Shown piece after piece: positions 40,297 through 49,949 of a DNA stretch of 64,000 nt (its first letter is position 1; the number at the start of each line of letters is the position of its first letter). The notes beneath the pieces were generated by a model that was given only the letters and a program-made list of their open reading frames with translations, was not told the origin of the DNA and did no database searches. Made by a program: the position numbers and the translations under genes. Origin of the DNA: Actinernus sp. WN-2022 (taxonomy: Eukaryota > Cnidaria > Anthozoa > Actiniaria > Actinernidae); contig JAOWCC010000655.1 in assembly GCA_030867875.1 (NCBI GenBank), forward strand, positions 7,462,269 to 7,526,268, in the 5' to 3' direction.

Positions 40297-42676
40297 TCAG
40301 CGCAACCCTATTCTCCCTAAACCTTAGAAGTATGTCGAACAGCAAGGGGTTCAACGATGGCCCTGTATGCAAACAATCATTTAGACATGTCCCGTTCTTA
40401 CCTTCTTTTGACGACGCGTCGTAAACAATTCGCAGTTTTGTGGTCGCCGCGTCTCTGCGAATGACAGCTTGATGTGGTAAGTAATGGACCGTGTTCGCCT
40501 GTTCTAACTCTGTCACTGCCTCTATGACACCTGAACTAATTTGCTCCTTAATTATAGAATCGTACTCTTCTAGTACTTTCGGTTCCTTTCTTAACCTCTT
40601 TATCTGCCCCTTCATGCGTGACAGACTGTTTGCATAATTACTAGGCAACTTGTCGTGACTTTGTTTCCACGGAAGCTTTACTGAATACCTACCATCATTG
40701 AAATCTATGTCATTCTCGAACGTCTCGTACACCTCATCGCTGGCTTTTATTCCTAGACTGTCTAAGTCCCACAACTTACTAACGGTACTCTCTAACCTGG
40801 CTCTATCTGATGCTACACTATCCTGTGCTACGAAATTTACTGACACATCCTGTTTGTCACCTATCTCTTTCCTTTTCAGGGGGCCTGACAACACCCAACC
40901 AAGTTCAGTTTCTACTGCTACGGGCTCTTCGGGTTTTCCCCGTACCGTTGCGCCTTTCTGAAACTCCCACAGATAATCTGCTCCAATTAAAATATCTATC
41001 TCAAGTTCTTCCTTAGATTGACACACGTCCGAAAACCAAAGATCTCGCAGATGCGGGAAATCGTTTTTGACGACCTCTACGTGCTCATTGCTTATGTGAG
41101 AAATTTCCGGTACAACATAAGCTTCTATCCTTAAAACCGTGCCGCCTTGTAGAGCCATTACGTCAAACTGAACGACATCACGCAATCCCGATTCTCTGGT
41201 TTTCTGCCCGAATGTACTGATACACAACCATTCTTTTCTTACAATCTCTAGGCCATGAGCATTTACCGACTTAGCAGTAATAAACGTTCGATGACTCCCT
41301 GAGTCAAACAAAACTCTTACCCTCCCTTGTCTCTCACCCTTAATCAAGGCTTGGGCAGTTTGAAGAGCAATTCTACTTCCCGTCCCCACGAGCATACTAC
41401 TAGGGGCATTGACTGCATTAGCTGCTGACTGACTATCACCTCCCCCCGAAGGTTGTTGTGGCCCGCCCTCACATATAGAGCTATGATGATCACCCTTACA
41501 GGTCTTACACGTAACAGTTACCTTACAATCACGGGCACGGTGTCCCTTAGCAATACACTTAAAACATCTGCCATATTTACGTATTAACTGCTTACGTTCT
41601 GTAATGTCTTTCACTTTCTTGCACTCCTCGTGGGGGTGGTGTCCTCTACAGAATGCGCATCCGTCTTCTCCTTTCTTGGTGAACAGTGCGCTAGCTGTGT
41701 TTGGGCTTTTCCTCCTGAAATCGCCGGTACCAACTCGTACTTGGGGAGTCAATCGGTAATCCTCCCTAAGTTCCACTTCCCGTAAGAGCGCTTTCAACAT
41801 ATCCCCCAGGTTCCATTCCATGTATTGCTCCCCCCGTGTGATGGTAAGCCTGAGAGAGTCGGGCAATTTCTCCAAAATCGATGGCACCACAATACCTGAA
41901 TAGGTTCCTTCATCTACGCCAATCGCAACGAGACCCCGGTAGTGCGATTCAACTGTGTCATACAGTGTTCGGAGCCTTTGCACATCCCTTTCCCCGTAAA
42001 CTGGCGCCACTTTCAACAATTCACTAATGTGTGCCCTTTGAATAGCGATCTTTTTCCCGAATCTCCGGTGTAACGATTCTAGCGCAGCGTCGTAGTTCGC
42101 CGCGGTCAGTGCAAACCCGGCGATACTAGTTTTGGCAGGCCCTTCTATCAGTCCACGAAGATAGGAGAACTTATCCACGTCTGACAGGGAGTCGTTGCTG
42201 TGGACCGCACTAGAAAATGAATCCCAGAACTCCTGCCATTCGTGGATCAAGCCGGTGAATTTCTTCACCTCCAGCTTTGGAAGTCTTGCCTTGACGTGTA
42301 CGTTCGCCGCCTTCCCGTACGATAAAGTTGGATGGGGGTTGGTGGCTTGAACAGATTCCACTTGGGTTTCCTTTGTCGTTTTGTTTATCCTTAGTACTAA
42401 TCTACGGATCATGGTTCTGACTTTCTCTGCTTCTTCTATTTCGTTCACTATCATCGTCTCGTCTACACTCTCTTCTGCACTAAAAAGATCCAAAACTTCA
42501 TCGTCTAAGCGTCTCAACGTGTCTAGTTTATCAGTCAAGGCGTTTTTCATTTCAATAAGAGTATCCCTTTCACTGCCGTCGTAACTCTCAATAAGCCCAT
42601 TTGCCTCTGTTTCCAGTTTCGTTACATGGCCTCTATGTCCTCCACGGACCTTCTTCTTTGTAACGAGCTCCGACAT
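40217..42676 (-). CDS. BEL/Pao Gag-protease-RT (5' part of polyprotein, frameshifted)
   Basis: 819-residue open frame. The N-terminal 150 residues are charged and helical. A DUF1759-type Gag core follows (about 130-300; PKLEVKKFTGLIHEWQEFWD). Zinc knuckles lie at about 350-405 (CAFCRGHHPHEEC, CFKCIAKGHRARDC, CKTCKGDHHSSIC). An aspartic protease of the A17 type has active-site motif LFDSGSHRTF near 455-465. The RT N-terminus begins around 690 (RIVYDASSKEGKNG). The frame leaves the RT at 40271-40276, where a run of six A on the + strand shifts it just after the GDIEKAF motif, and it ends 54 bases later. Family members carry all this in one polyprotein. Confidence 0.9.
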   Translation of the reverse strand: MSELVTKKKVRGGHRGHVTKLETEANGLIESYDGSERDTLIEMKNALTDKLDTLRRLDDEVLDLFSAEESVDETMIVNEIEEAEKVRTMIRRLVLRINKTTKETQVESVQATNPHPTLSYGKAANVHVKARLPKLEVKKFTGLIHEWQEFWDSFSSAVHSNDSLSDVDKFSYLRGLIEGPAKTSIAGFALTAANYDAALESLHRRFGKKIAIQRAHISELLKVAPVYGERDVQRLRTLYDTVESHYRGLVAIGVDEGTYSGIVVPSILEKLPDSLRLTITRGEQYMEWNLGDMLKALLREVELREDYRLTPQVRVGTGDFRRKSPNTASALFTKKGEDGCAFCRGHHPHEECKKVKDITERKQLIRKYGRCFKCIAKGHRARDCKVTVTCKTCKGDHHSSICEGGPQQPSGGGDSQSAANAVNAPSSMLVGTGSRIALQTAQALIKGERQGRVRVLFDSGSHRTFITAKSVNAHGLEIVRKEWLCISTFGQKTRESGLRDVVQFDVMALQGGTVLRIEAYVVPEISHISNEHVEVVKNDFPHLRDLWFSDVCQSKEELEIDILIGADYLWEFQKGATVRGKPEEPVAVETELGWVLSGPLKRKEIGDKQDVSVNFVAQDSVASDRARLESTVSKLWDLDSLGIKASDEVYETFENDIDFNDGRYSVKLPWKQSHDKLPSNYANSLSRMKGQIKRLRKEPKVLEEYDSIIKEQISSGVIEAVTELEQANTVHYLPHQAVIRRDAATTKLRIVYDASSKEGKNGTCLNDCLHTGPSLNPLLFDILLRFRENRVALIGDIEKAFFEHSGRQERSRLSEVFVG

Positions 42677-42717
42677 TTTCTCTCAGATTTCTTGTAAATC
42701 GATTCTCTCTTCGTTTT

Positions 42718-42735
42718 ATCCGGCTCGAAGGACCA
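42718..42735 (-). other. BEL/Pao primer-binding site (tRNA-Tyr type)
   Basis: The - strand reads TGGTCCTTCGAGCCGGAT, starting two bases inside the 5' LTR. It is complementary to the 3' end of eukaryotic tRNA-Tyr (CCGGCUCGAAGGACCA), from known tRNA sequence. Confidence 0.75.
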
Positions 42736-42737
42736 CG

Positions 42738-43231
42738 TGTCGCGGAATTCTCCACTGCGTTAAGAAGAATCTCCGCTCGCGCTGGTTCAATAACACTGGG
42801 ACTGTATCTTTCTCACTTTTTCTTTATTCGTCGATCACAACCTTACACATTCGTTCGCTCTAACCATCTGCCTTAACATTACAATGATATCCTTCTTATT
42901 CAAACTGCGGAAACACATACTTTGTCCTAGACCTTTAGCAATGCTTGCAATGCTTATTTAGTATATGGCTAAACAAATGTCTTATTTGTCTTTCTAGATT
43001 TACCACGCTTACTATGAGGGTTATTGATTTCATGATCATGTCATGGCGTCTCAGCGACTACATTCCGGTGTTTACAACCCGGATTAATCTAATTAAATGT
43101 GTTTAACCCCGCACGCGATCAACTATCTTATACGTCACATGAAGCTCCAATTATGCCTCGACAGAACTACTCAGTTTACAACTTGAATGATTATCAATAA
43201 ACTAGAATTATGTCAACTAGTTTTCTCAACA
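42738..43231 (-). repeat. BEL/Pao 5' LTR
   Basis: 494 bp, same sequence as 36786-37279. On the - strand it holds an AATAAA (+ strand tttatt at 42823-42828), the likely polyadenylation signal of the element's transcript. The primer-binding site lies 2 bases inside. Confidence 0.92.
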
Positions 43232-43390
43232 GCATGTTCATTTTGCACCATCACAGAACTAATAGCCGTGCCTCGACAAGTACGACCACAACCAATTGAA
43301 AGTGTGGTGGACAAGAAGTACGTAGATACTGTGCACAGGCTAGGAAAAGCTAAGTATAATTTGTCTGAAATTTCCAATTCTTTGAAATGA
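43232..43390 (+). pseudogene. Older degenerate coding-like sequence (right part)
   Basis: Carries on from 36785 once the LTR element and one GCATG copy are removed. An open frame reads through VRPQPIESVVDKKYVDTVHR to a stop at 43390. No recognised domain. Confidence 0.35.
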
Positions 43391-43565
43391 GCACGCTTGA
43401 GCGTAACTACGCGTAATACAGCGGAAATTGTCTAAGGAAGACTAGTTCACATGTTGGGTTTTGGGAGCACTTTATAGGAGCTCAATTCATTCAGCAAACT
43501 GTTCTTGAGCAATACAACTTAACGTTTTGTACTACTCCCGCCCTGGCGCGGTTTAGTAACAATAA

Positions 43566-44467
43566 GGCCTACGTCGAACTAGCCATGAACTTAATTCAGT
43601 CGAACCTATTAATTTTGAAATAGGCTCATGGATAGTACGACGTTTGCCGCAATTGAGATCGACCCTATTCAATAGGTACGAGTCCGGCATTAGGTTCGAG
43701 TAGCCAAGTCGGGAATTACGACGCTGGTGCGACTTTGCGGCAAACGTCGTTCTCAACACGCGCCGAACTAAATTAATAAATTATGTAAAATAATAAATAA
43801 ATCATGCAAATCGTATGGATTGTGCCGAAACCGTGAAAACAATATCTCTCCCATCTCCCAAACACATGACGCTGAGCCGGAAATGTGTAGTTCGTGTTTT
43901 AATATCACAAAATACATATGCCTTAAATACGAAATGCCCATTTGTAATAAATGCTCAGTATCAGTCGAAAGTAATGAAGACGCGCCTGGGGCTACTGCGA
44001 ATGTTGCGATAGAGATCGCAAAATAAAGCGTGGGTATATAAGTGTAGAAGAGTAGAATATCAGCGACTGTTGTACCGACGGCATGATCGACTATTAACAG
44101 AGGTTTCATTGAAACCGTTAGAGCACGGCTAATAACGCCACTTGCAGTAACAACCTTCGTCTCCTATACACGGTATTGAGTGATGTGTAGAACGCCATTC
44201 TTCTGTTTCTGTTTTGGACAATTATTTTCTACAGGAAGGCCCTTGTTAGATTCGACCGAGCGCTGTATTTCGCCATATCACTAGCCGCGGGCGAAAAGTG
44301 AAATGCGCCAGGACACGTGTTAGTTCCCGTGATTTAATTAGGCGCAAGTGAATTAAGATCGACATATGTTCGACGTTTGCTGCCACGTCGGCCCTAAGTC
44401 GATCTTCTACCGAACCTATTTTTTTAATAAGATCGGCGCGACTTAAGTTCGACGTTTGCCGTAGGCC
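43566..44467. mobile_element. Inverted-repeat DNA element with TAA target duplication
   Basis: Ends are GGCCTACGTCGAACT on the left and GTTCGACGTTTGCCGTAGGCC on the right, inverted with a short gap, and flanked on both sides by TAA. A 3-bp TAA/TTA duplication suits PIF/Harbinger-type elements. No transposase frame was seen, so it is non-autonomous. Internal copies of the GACGTTTGCC motif occur. It shares its end style with the small hairpin at 5852-5972. Confidence 0.65.
43820..44026 (+). pseudogene. Zinc-finger-like Cys fragment carried inside the DNA element
   Basis: 68 codons containing CSSCFNITKYICLKYEMPIC-NKC, i.e. C-x2-C-x7-C-x7-C-x2-C. The spacing suggests a small zinc-binding domain in which one expected Cys is Tyr (CLKY), probably a decayed finger. 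It lies wholly within the inverted-repeat element at 43566-44467, so it may be a captured host fragment or a remnant of the element's own protein. Confidence 0.4.
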
Positions 44468-44629
44468 TAAGTTAGCAATTCAAAACAGTGAACTCGTACA
44501 GAAGGCTACTATTGCTCTACTATTGCTCTGTTGAATCAGTAGTGGAATGTAGCTCCGCCCCTACGGTGGTAATTAAATCCATTCAGTATGTTTCGATTCA
44601 GTCAAACGGTGAAAATAGGTTTTTATTAG

Positions 44630-46285
44630 AACCTTAGATATCCGAATGCCTATGTTATTTGTAGATGCCAATGCTTGATCGTCTGTTAGATCTTTCGTCA
44701 AATTGGCTTTCTTCGTCTGATATTAAACCTGGTTATCACCATATTGAGATTTTCTCGCTAGATCAATAAGTGTTATGTTTTTCCTGGCCATTCGGCGCTG
44801 TTACGAAATACTACAAGTTTACGGTCTTGCCATTTGGCTTGTCAACTGGTCCAAGTTCAAGTCCTTACATATTCACTAACTTGTGAGACTGCTAGTGAAA
44901 TATTCGCGTAATAAAACGTTTAAATTAGTTGTTTACCTAGATGATGGTATGGGCGTTTGCCATTGTTTTGTATTCGATCGACAATTTTCGTCAAATCGGG
45001 TTATCACCATACTGAGATTTTCCCGCTAGATTAATAAGTGTTAGATTTTTCCTGGCCATTCGGTGGTGCTATGAAGTACTAGACGTTTACTGTTTTGCCA
45101 TTTTTGTTTTGTCTACTGGTCCTAACGTATTCACTACTGAAACTTACGAAGCTGTTAGTGCAATATTCGCGTGGTAAAGACTATCCAGATAGTCGTTTAC
45201 CTAGACGACGGTATGGGTGTTTGCCCTTCGTATTCTACCTGAAATCTTCAGTCTTAAATCCGATCTACTGAATGCTAATTTTGTCCCTAATAAAGAGGTC
45301 TTTAGTCCCCTCTTCCGTCCATCAGGCGGTTTGGGTATTCTTGGTATTAGAATAATAAAATTGTCTATTGCGGAGGATAAGTCCGATAAGCTGTGATTAG
45401 CAATTATAAGGCACTTGCCTGTACTAGCATTTGTTGGCCATACAGCTGGCTTCCGAAACAACGACTATCAGTTCCAACATGTGCTTGTATTTGGAAGGAT
45501 TTCTTTATTACTACATAGGGTAATCAATGCTAGACAAGGTGGGGTCCTTTGTAATCCTGGACGCTAATTTTTATGAGAATTACAATTCTAGAAGCGTAAC
45601 ACACCGACAAACCGTATTCGAAATCACTTGATTGCTGTCCGTCTACCAACTAGAATCGTACATACGGACGCACGTACCAGTGATGTCGGTTGTGCTGCCT
45701 TTATATCGATGGTAGCGCAAAAGAATTGAGACTTTCTAGAAATGAAACAAAGCTCCACTAGAGGGAATACAGAATGTTAATTTTGCTCTGCACAATTTTA
45801 TACACTTACTATCCGATACTATCCGATACTATTGTCAAGTGGTTCTTGTACAATTAAGCAGTTCAAACTATTGTTTATTCTGGCAGCATGAAAGATTAGG
45901 TGTAGATAATTGCTATTATGCAAAAGTAAATAACATCGACATCCAGCTAGAATGGATACCTCTTACTCTCGATGAGAAAGCGGATTATGTTGTTGTTTAT
46001 GAAGACTGGAGAGTCAAAGACTCTTATTTTGTGCAGCCACGTCTTACTGGCCGGGACCTTGCTCCCAATCGACTGTTTTGCTAGTTTTGAAAACGGTAAT
46101 TAACGTTCCTCGATTTTATTCAAAGTACTTTAGTCCAGATACGCTAAGCATTGATTCCGTTACCGTTAGTTGGGCTGGTGAATTCTGGCTACTCGTTGGT
46201 ACCTCCGATATTTACCAGTACAGAAAAGAATCGCAACGCATGTTTGCTAAAGCCAGGCAATATATAGTTCCGGTGTGACGTTTAG
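44630..46285 (+). mobile_element. Decayed DIRS-like (tyrosine recombinase) retroelement: RT and RNase H remnants
   Basis: Pieces of a DIRS-type RT occur in order but in shifting frames: KPGYHHIEIF near 44725, FSWPFGAVTKYYKFTVLPFG near 44780-44835, and a YLDDGMG-like box near 44935. The same segment then recurs at 44985-45220 with its own differences. Downstream are LLNANFVPNKE (about 45265), an RNase H start (TRTSDVGCAAFI, about 45670) and a long tail piece at 45839-46081 (EWIPLTLDEKADY), continuing in another frame to 46278 (RFYSKYFSPDTLSID). Many stops and shifts: not functional. No recombinase was seen. Confidence 0.75.
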
Positions 46286-46452
46286 ACAATTTGTTATTGA
46301 TTTTGTCGTTGAGAATGGCAGTTTAATTATACAACACAATAAAATACAGTGTTTTTATTGCTCAATGGAGCATTTACCGCTAGTTAACTGGCCGGTCTAG
46401 ACTGCTAGAGAGTACGGCAGTATCTTAACTAGTCTAGACTGCTAGCCAGTGC

Positions 46453-46720
46453 ATAGTTAATAGAGTGGAATGGTTATGAAACCCAGCGACCTTCTTTGTT
46501 AGCTTTTTTCAACCGTGACCCTGCACAAAACACAATAGAAATTCCAATGTGTTAATCAATCAGCCAATAGAAACGTGTGAGTTCAGTGGTTCAGGGGACG
46601 CTAATGAACTATGACCCTGCACAATCTGTTGTCTTGCCCCCTTCCAACATAAATCGCAGCGCCTTTGTTAGCCCCTTTGAAGTCTGCCGGGTTTCATAAC
46701 CATTCCACTCTATTAACTAT
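46453..46720. mobile_element. Short DNA element with 32-bp perfect terminal inverted repeats
   Basis: 46453-46484 (atagttaatagagtggaatg...) is the exact reverse complement of 46689-46720. The element is 268 bp with no coding capacity. Related sequence ggagcatttaccgct...ggccggtctaga occurs on the left (46364-46410) and again at 46872-46915, so the insertion sits in a locally duplicated stretch. Confidence 0.7.
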
Positions 46721-47109
46721 GGCCAGTGTAAAGGCATTAATTCTACTAGTTACGGTTTACGGTAGACATTGATTTTGTCTGTTTAGAATGGAAAAGTCTT
46801 TGAACACGGGTTAAATCTAAAATCATTGCTTGTTTCTGAAACTTTAGCACACCGACACCGTCTCGGTTACTGTTGGAGCATTTCACCGCTAAATAACTGG
46901 CCGGTCTAGAGAGACGGCGGTATAACGGCACTGGCTCATTAACTTTATGTTCACTGGAACGACTCACTGTAGCCTGTTTATTATAAAGAAATGTGGTTCG
47001 GCCACTGGGCCTGTTCTAATATATTTTTTTTTTTTATCTCCTTTTACAAGGTGAACAAGCGTTTATTTTGCATTGAAGGTCAGCGGCCTCATGGATCCCA
47101 GAGTTACGG

Positions 47110-47437
47110 CACACAGCGGTCAAACGTCTGCGCATGCGTCAAAAGTCTTGCAACAACAACATATTCCAAAACAAATTCAAAGCGAGCCGGCGGCCGTCAC
47201 TGTTCACACAACCGTTTTCAAACCTGAGAGAACGTTTTTGGTAAATTACGAAACAATTTGGTAAACTCACAGTTTGAAGTTTGTTCAATTTCCCGTCGAC
47301 TGTGAAAATAAAAAGCTTAACTTTCACGTATTTTTCTTAACTTTTGGGGGTAGAAGTTCACTGTAATAGGTTTTAAGGTAAATTTGCGCGGGAAGACTGA
47401 CCGTAATACGCACGCGCAGACGTTTGACCGCTGTGTG
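47110..47437. mobile_element. MITE with about 27-bp terminal inverted repeats and 9-bp target duplication
   Basis: Ends CACACAGCGGTCAAACGTCT on the left and its complement AGACGTTTGACCGCTGTGTG on the right, flanked on both sides by GAGTTACGG (47101-47109, 47438-47446). 328 bp, no transposase. A 9-bp duplication is usual for Mutator-like and some Merlin elements. A second copy, lacking its right end, starts near 55450. Confidence 0.8.
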
Positions 47438-47446
47438 GAGTTACGG

Positions 47447-48399
47447 AAGTTAGCAGAGTGTCTGCCCTTGCGTGCTGTTCAAGTGGAAGCTAACACAATG
47501 GACATATATTCAAGAGCCTTCAATAATTTAAAGATTGGGACTCTTTCTACTGTGAAATTTCTCCTTTATCAATCTTACGAGATTTCAGTTGCGCTGTATC
47601 TGGAAGATCTATTCCAAAAAGGGGCCTGTTACTCCAGAAATGAATGCTACCGTGAATTTTTTAGACCTTCGCCAAGCTGCAATTTGTGTTACAGCATACA
47701 CCGCGTTTCACTGAGTTAGCCAGTTTGCACTAGTGCGATGTTAAATTTTGCGATAACAGTTTTGTCGAGCTGTATATCTTTACTGAAGAGTAAGACTGAT
47801 ATTTATAGGGATCGTTTCACAGTGTTTATGGCTGAAACTGACCTTATTACAAGTACCATTACACTATTGTTTAGCGGGTAATATTCAAGCCGCGAAGCTG
47901 AACTTTATTTTCTTCACAACCATTTTTTCGCAGTTTGAAAGTCTTGGATAGTATCGTCTGCGTAGTACTGGTATTAGCAACTTTGGGACTAAGAGTATTA
48001 GTTCTGCAAGATTGGGTTTATTTAGGCTCATTCCAAAACCTGTGTGTACAGTTTTAGAGCCGGTGGTGCCTCGGCTGCTGCTAACACTGGAATTAGTGAT
48101 CGTCTTTTTCAGCGTCAAAGTAAATCAGACTGAGCGAAAGATGGATACGTACGTCAAAGACAACCTTGATTCTTTGCTTTCAGTTTCAAGAAGTTTAAAT
48201 GTTTAGCTTGCATCATGGTCTTTCTTTATCATCGAAGGTGGGGCATCAATAAACGAGATGCCCGCCCCTGATCTGTTGTTTGTGTTTAATGCAGTTTAGC
48301 TATTAAATGTTTTATGCTCGTTTCTGCAGAGTGATAAGAGTATAACTATATTTACGGACGTGTACCCGCTCTAAGTAAGCCCGGATTTCTTCGTACTTG
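47447..48399. other. Unique segment between the 9-bp-TSD MITE and repeat B
   Basis: Contains coding-like pieces in shifting frames on the + strand (RLGLFLL, GPVTPEMNATVNFLDLRQAA, IPKPVCTVLEPVVPRLLLTL). No family recognised; possibly an old decayed retroelement. It is absent between the equivalent repeats at 55.8 kb. Confidence 0.3.
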
Positions 48400-48780
48400 A
48401 TTAATAGAGGATATTACACGGTGGCGAGAAGCCTCGAGAGTCGAGTGAGCGCAGCGAACGAGTGAAATGTTTTGGACTCGAGAGGAGAAACTTCAGGCAT
48501 ATCTTCAAACCACCGTGTAATTTTCTTTCTATTATATGGCAATTAAACTGCTCTAAGAACTCTTTATCTATTCACTTTACTTACTGTCAGTACAAACGTC
48601 TTCGTGATTTTTCTAAGCTGTTCTGTGGAGTTTCATCGGGTTTTCTTGTCTCTTCGTTCCAGTCGAGAAAATCTTTAGAGAGTTTTAGATCGTATTTGGC
48701 TTTTTGTGCTCGGAATATTCATTGTCATGCTGTTTACATCTTCCTCTGTGATTTCCACAAACTGCCGCCATCTTAACGGT
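48400..48780. repeat. Interspersed repeat B, copy 1, with attacacggtgg hairpin
   Basis: 48414-48521 is an imperfect inverted repeat (attacacggtgg ... ccaccgtgtaat). The whole segment matches 55826-56150 plus 56792-56830, which carries another element inserted in it. No coding content. Confidence 0.6.
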
Positions 48781-49239
48781 TAGGACTTGGAAATGGGCGA
48801 CAAATTGTTCGATTTAACACGTTCCAGAGCAACGCTGGATATTCCAAAGTTGCTCATTCTGGAAATATTTAATAAAAACAGTTAAAAATTACCCTTAGCC
48901 TTCCCAAAAATGGTAAAATGTTCTGATATGACCATTTGTCTAACTATTTCTTAAATGAGTATAGAAAAATATTGGATAAATAGAAAATATTCCAAATTGA
49001 TGGGTTTCTAATATAATAATAAATCAGCACATAATTTCCAAAATGCACATATTACTCGCAGTTGGAAAAAAAACTAAATAATGAATTAATTTGTTCAAGT
49101 AAATTACAAATTTATCTGTCAGAAATACGAATATTTTCGTAAAATCTGCAAAGACCAGTGTTTCGAGAAAGAACTCGCCTCACTTCAGCAATGTGTACCA
49201 AAAATTGTTCAGCCGTTGGAAATTGCCACGAAGTCCTAA

Positions 49240-49850
49240 TTTCCTTAGAAATTTCCAAGTCACACCACAAGACCAATCCCAAAGTGTGGCATGGAAATTT
49301 CCAAGTCATACCACAAGATCGATCGCAAAGTATGCCTTGGAAATTTCCAAGTCACACCACAGGACCGATCGCAAAGTATTCCTTGGAAATTTCCAAGTCA
49401 CACCACAGGAACGATCGCAAAGTATGCCTTGGAAATTTCCAAGTCACACCACAGGAACGATCGCAAAGTATGCCTTGGAAATTTCCAAGTCATACCACAG
49501 GACCGATCGCAAAGTATGCCTTGGAAATTTCCAAGTCACACCACAGGCCCGATCGCAAAGTATGCCTTGGAAATTTCCAAGTCACACCACAGGCCCGATC
49601 GCAAAGTATGCCTTGGAAATTTCCAATTCACACTACAGGTCCGATCGCAAAGTATGCCTTGGAAATTTTCAAGTCACACTCGTCACAAAACCAATTCCAA
49701 AATGTGGCACGGAAATTTCCAAGTCACACCACAAGACCTATCACAAAGTATGGCTTGGAAATTTCCAAGTCACACGGCAAGACCAATCCGAACGTGTGGC
49801 ACTGAAATTTCCAGGTTATCCGAAAGTGTGGCACGAACATTTCCAAGTCA
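49240..49850. repeat. Left 46-bp tandem array, about 14 copies
   Basis: The unit holds the 16-bp palindrome cttggaaatttccaag followed by tcacaccacaggaccgatcg and caaagtatgc. The inner copies (49330-49660) are regular at 46 bp; the first two and last five are diverged. Because 46 is not a multiple of 3, three open frames run through it; they are not genes. Confidence 0.9.
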
Positions 49851-49949
49851 CACGACAAGACCAATCCGACGCTTTTCATCTCTGCTTGATTCTATTTTCC
49901 TTTTCCTTCTCTGCTCTACAGCAACAGTTTCTGAAAGAGAATAATATTT

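Larger units (their letters stand above)
36786..43231 (-). mobile_element. BEL/Pao LTR retrotransposon, near-complete, with 5-bp target duplication
   Basis: Two 494-bp LTRs (36786-37279 and 42738-43231) with TG...CA ends in element orientation look identical on reading. The 5 bases before the left LTR (36781-36785) and after the right LTR (43232-43236) are both GCATG. Between them, on the - strand, lie a Gag-protease-RT open frame and an RT-RNase H-integrase open frame that overlap out of register. A tRNA-Tyr-type primer site sits inside the 5' LTR (right side) and a G-rich polypurine tract inside the 3' LTR (left side). Domain order protease, RT, RNase H, integrase with DUF1759-type Gag and A17-type protease is that of BEL/Pao. 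Identical LTRs point to a recent insertion. Confidence 0.95.

Noticed and set aside
38543..40424. Several 130-160-codon frames on the + strand
   Set aside because: Antisense shadows of the BEL/Pao polyprotein.
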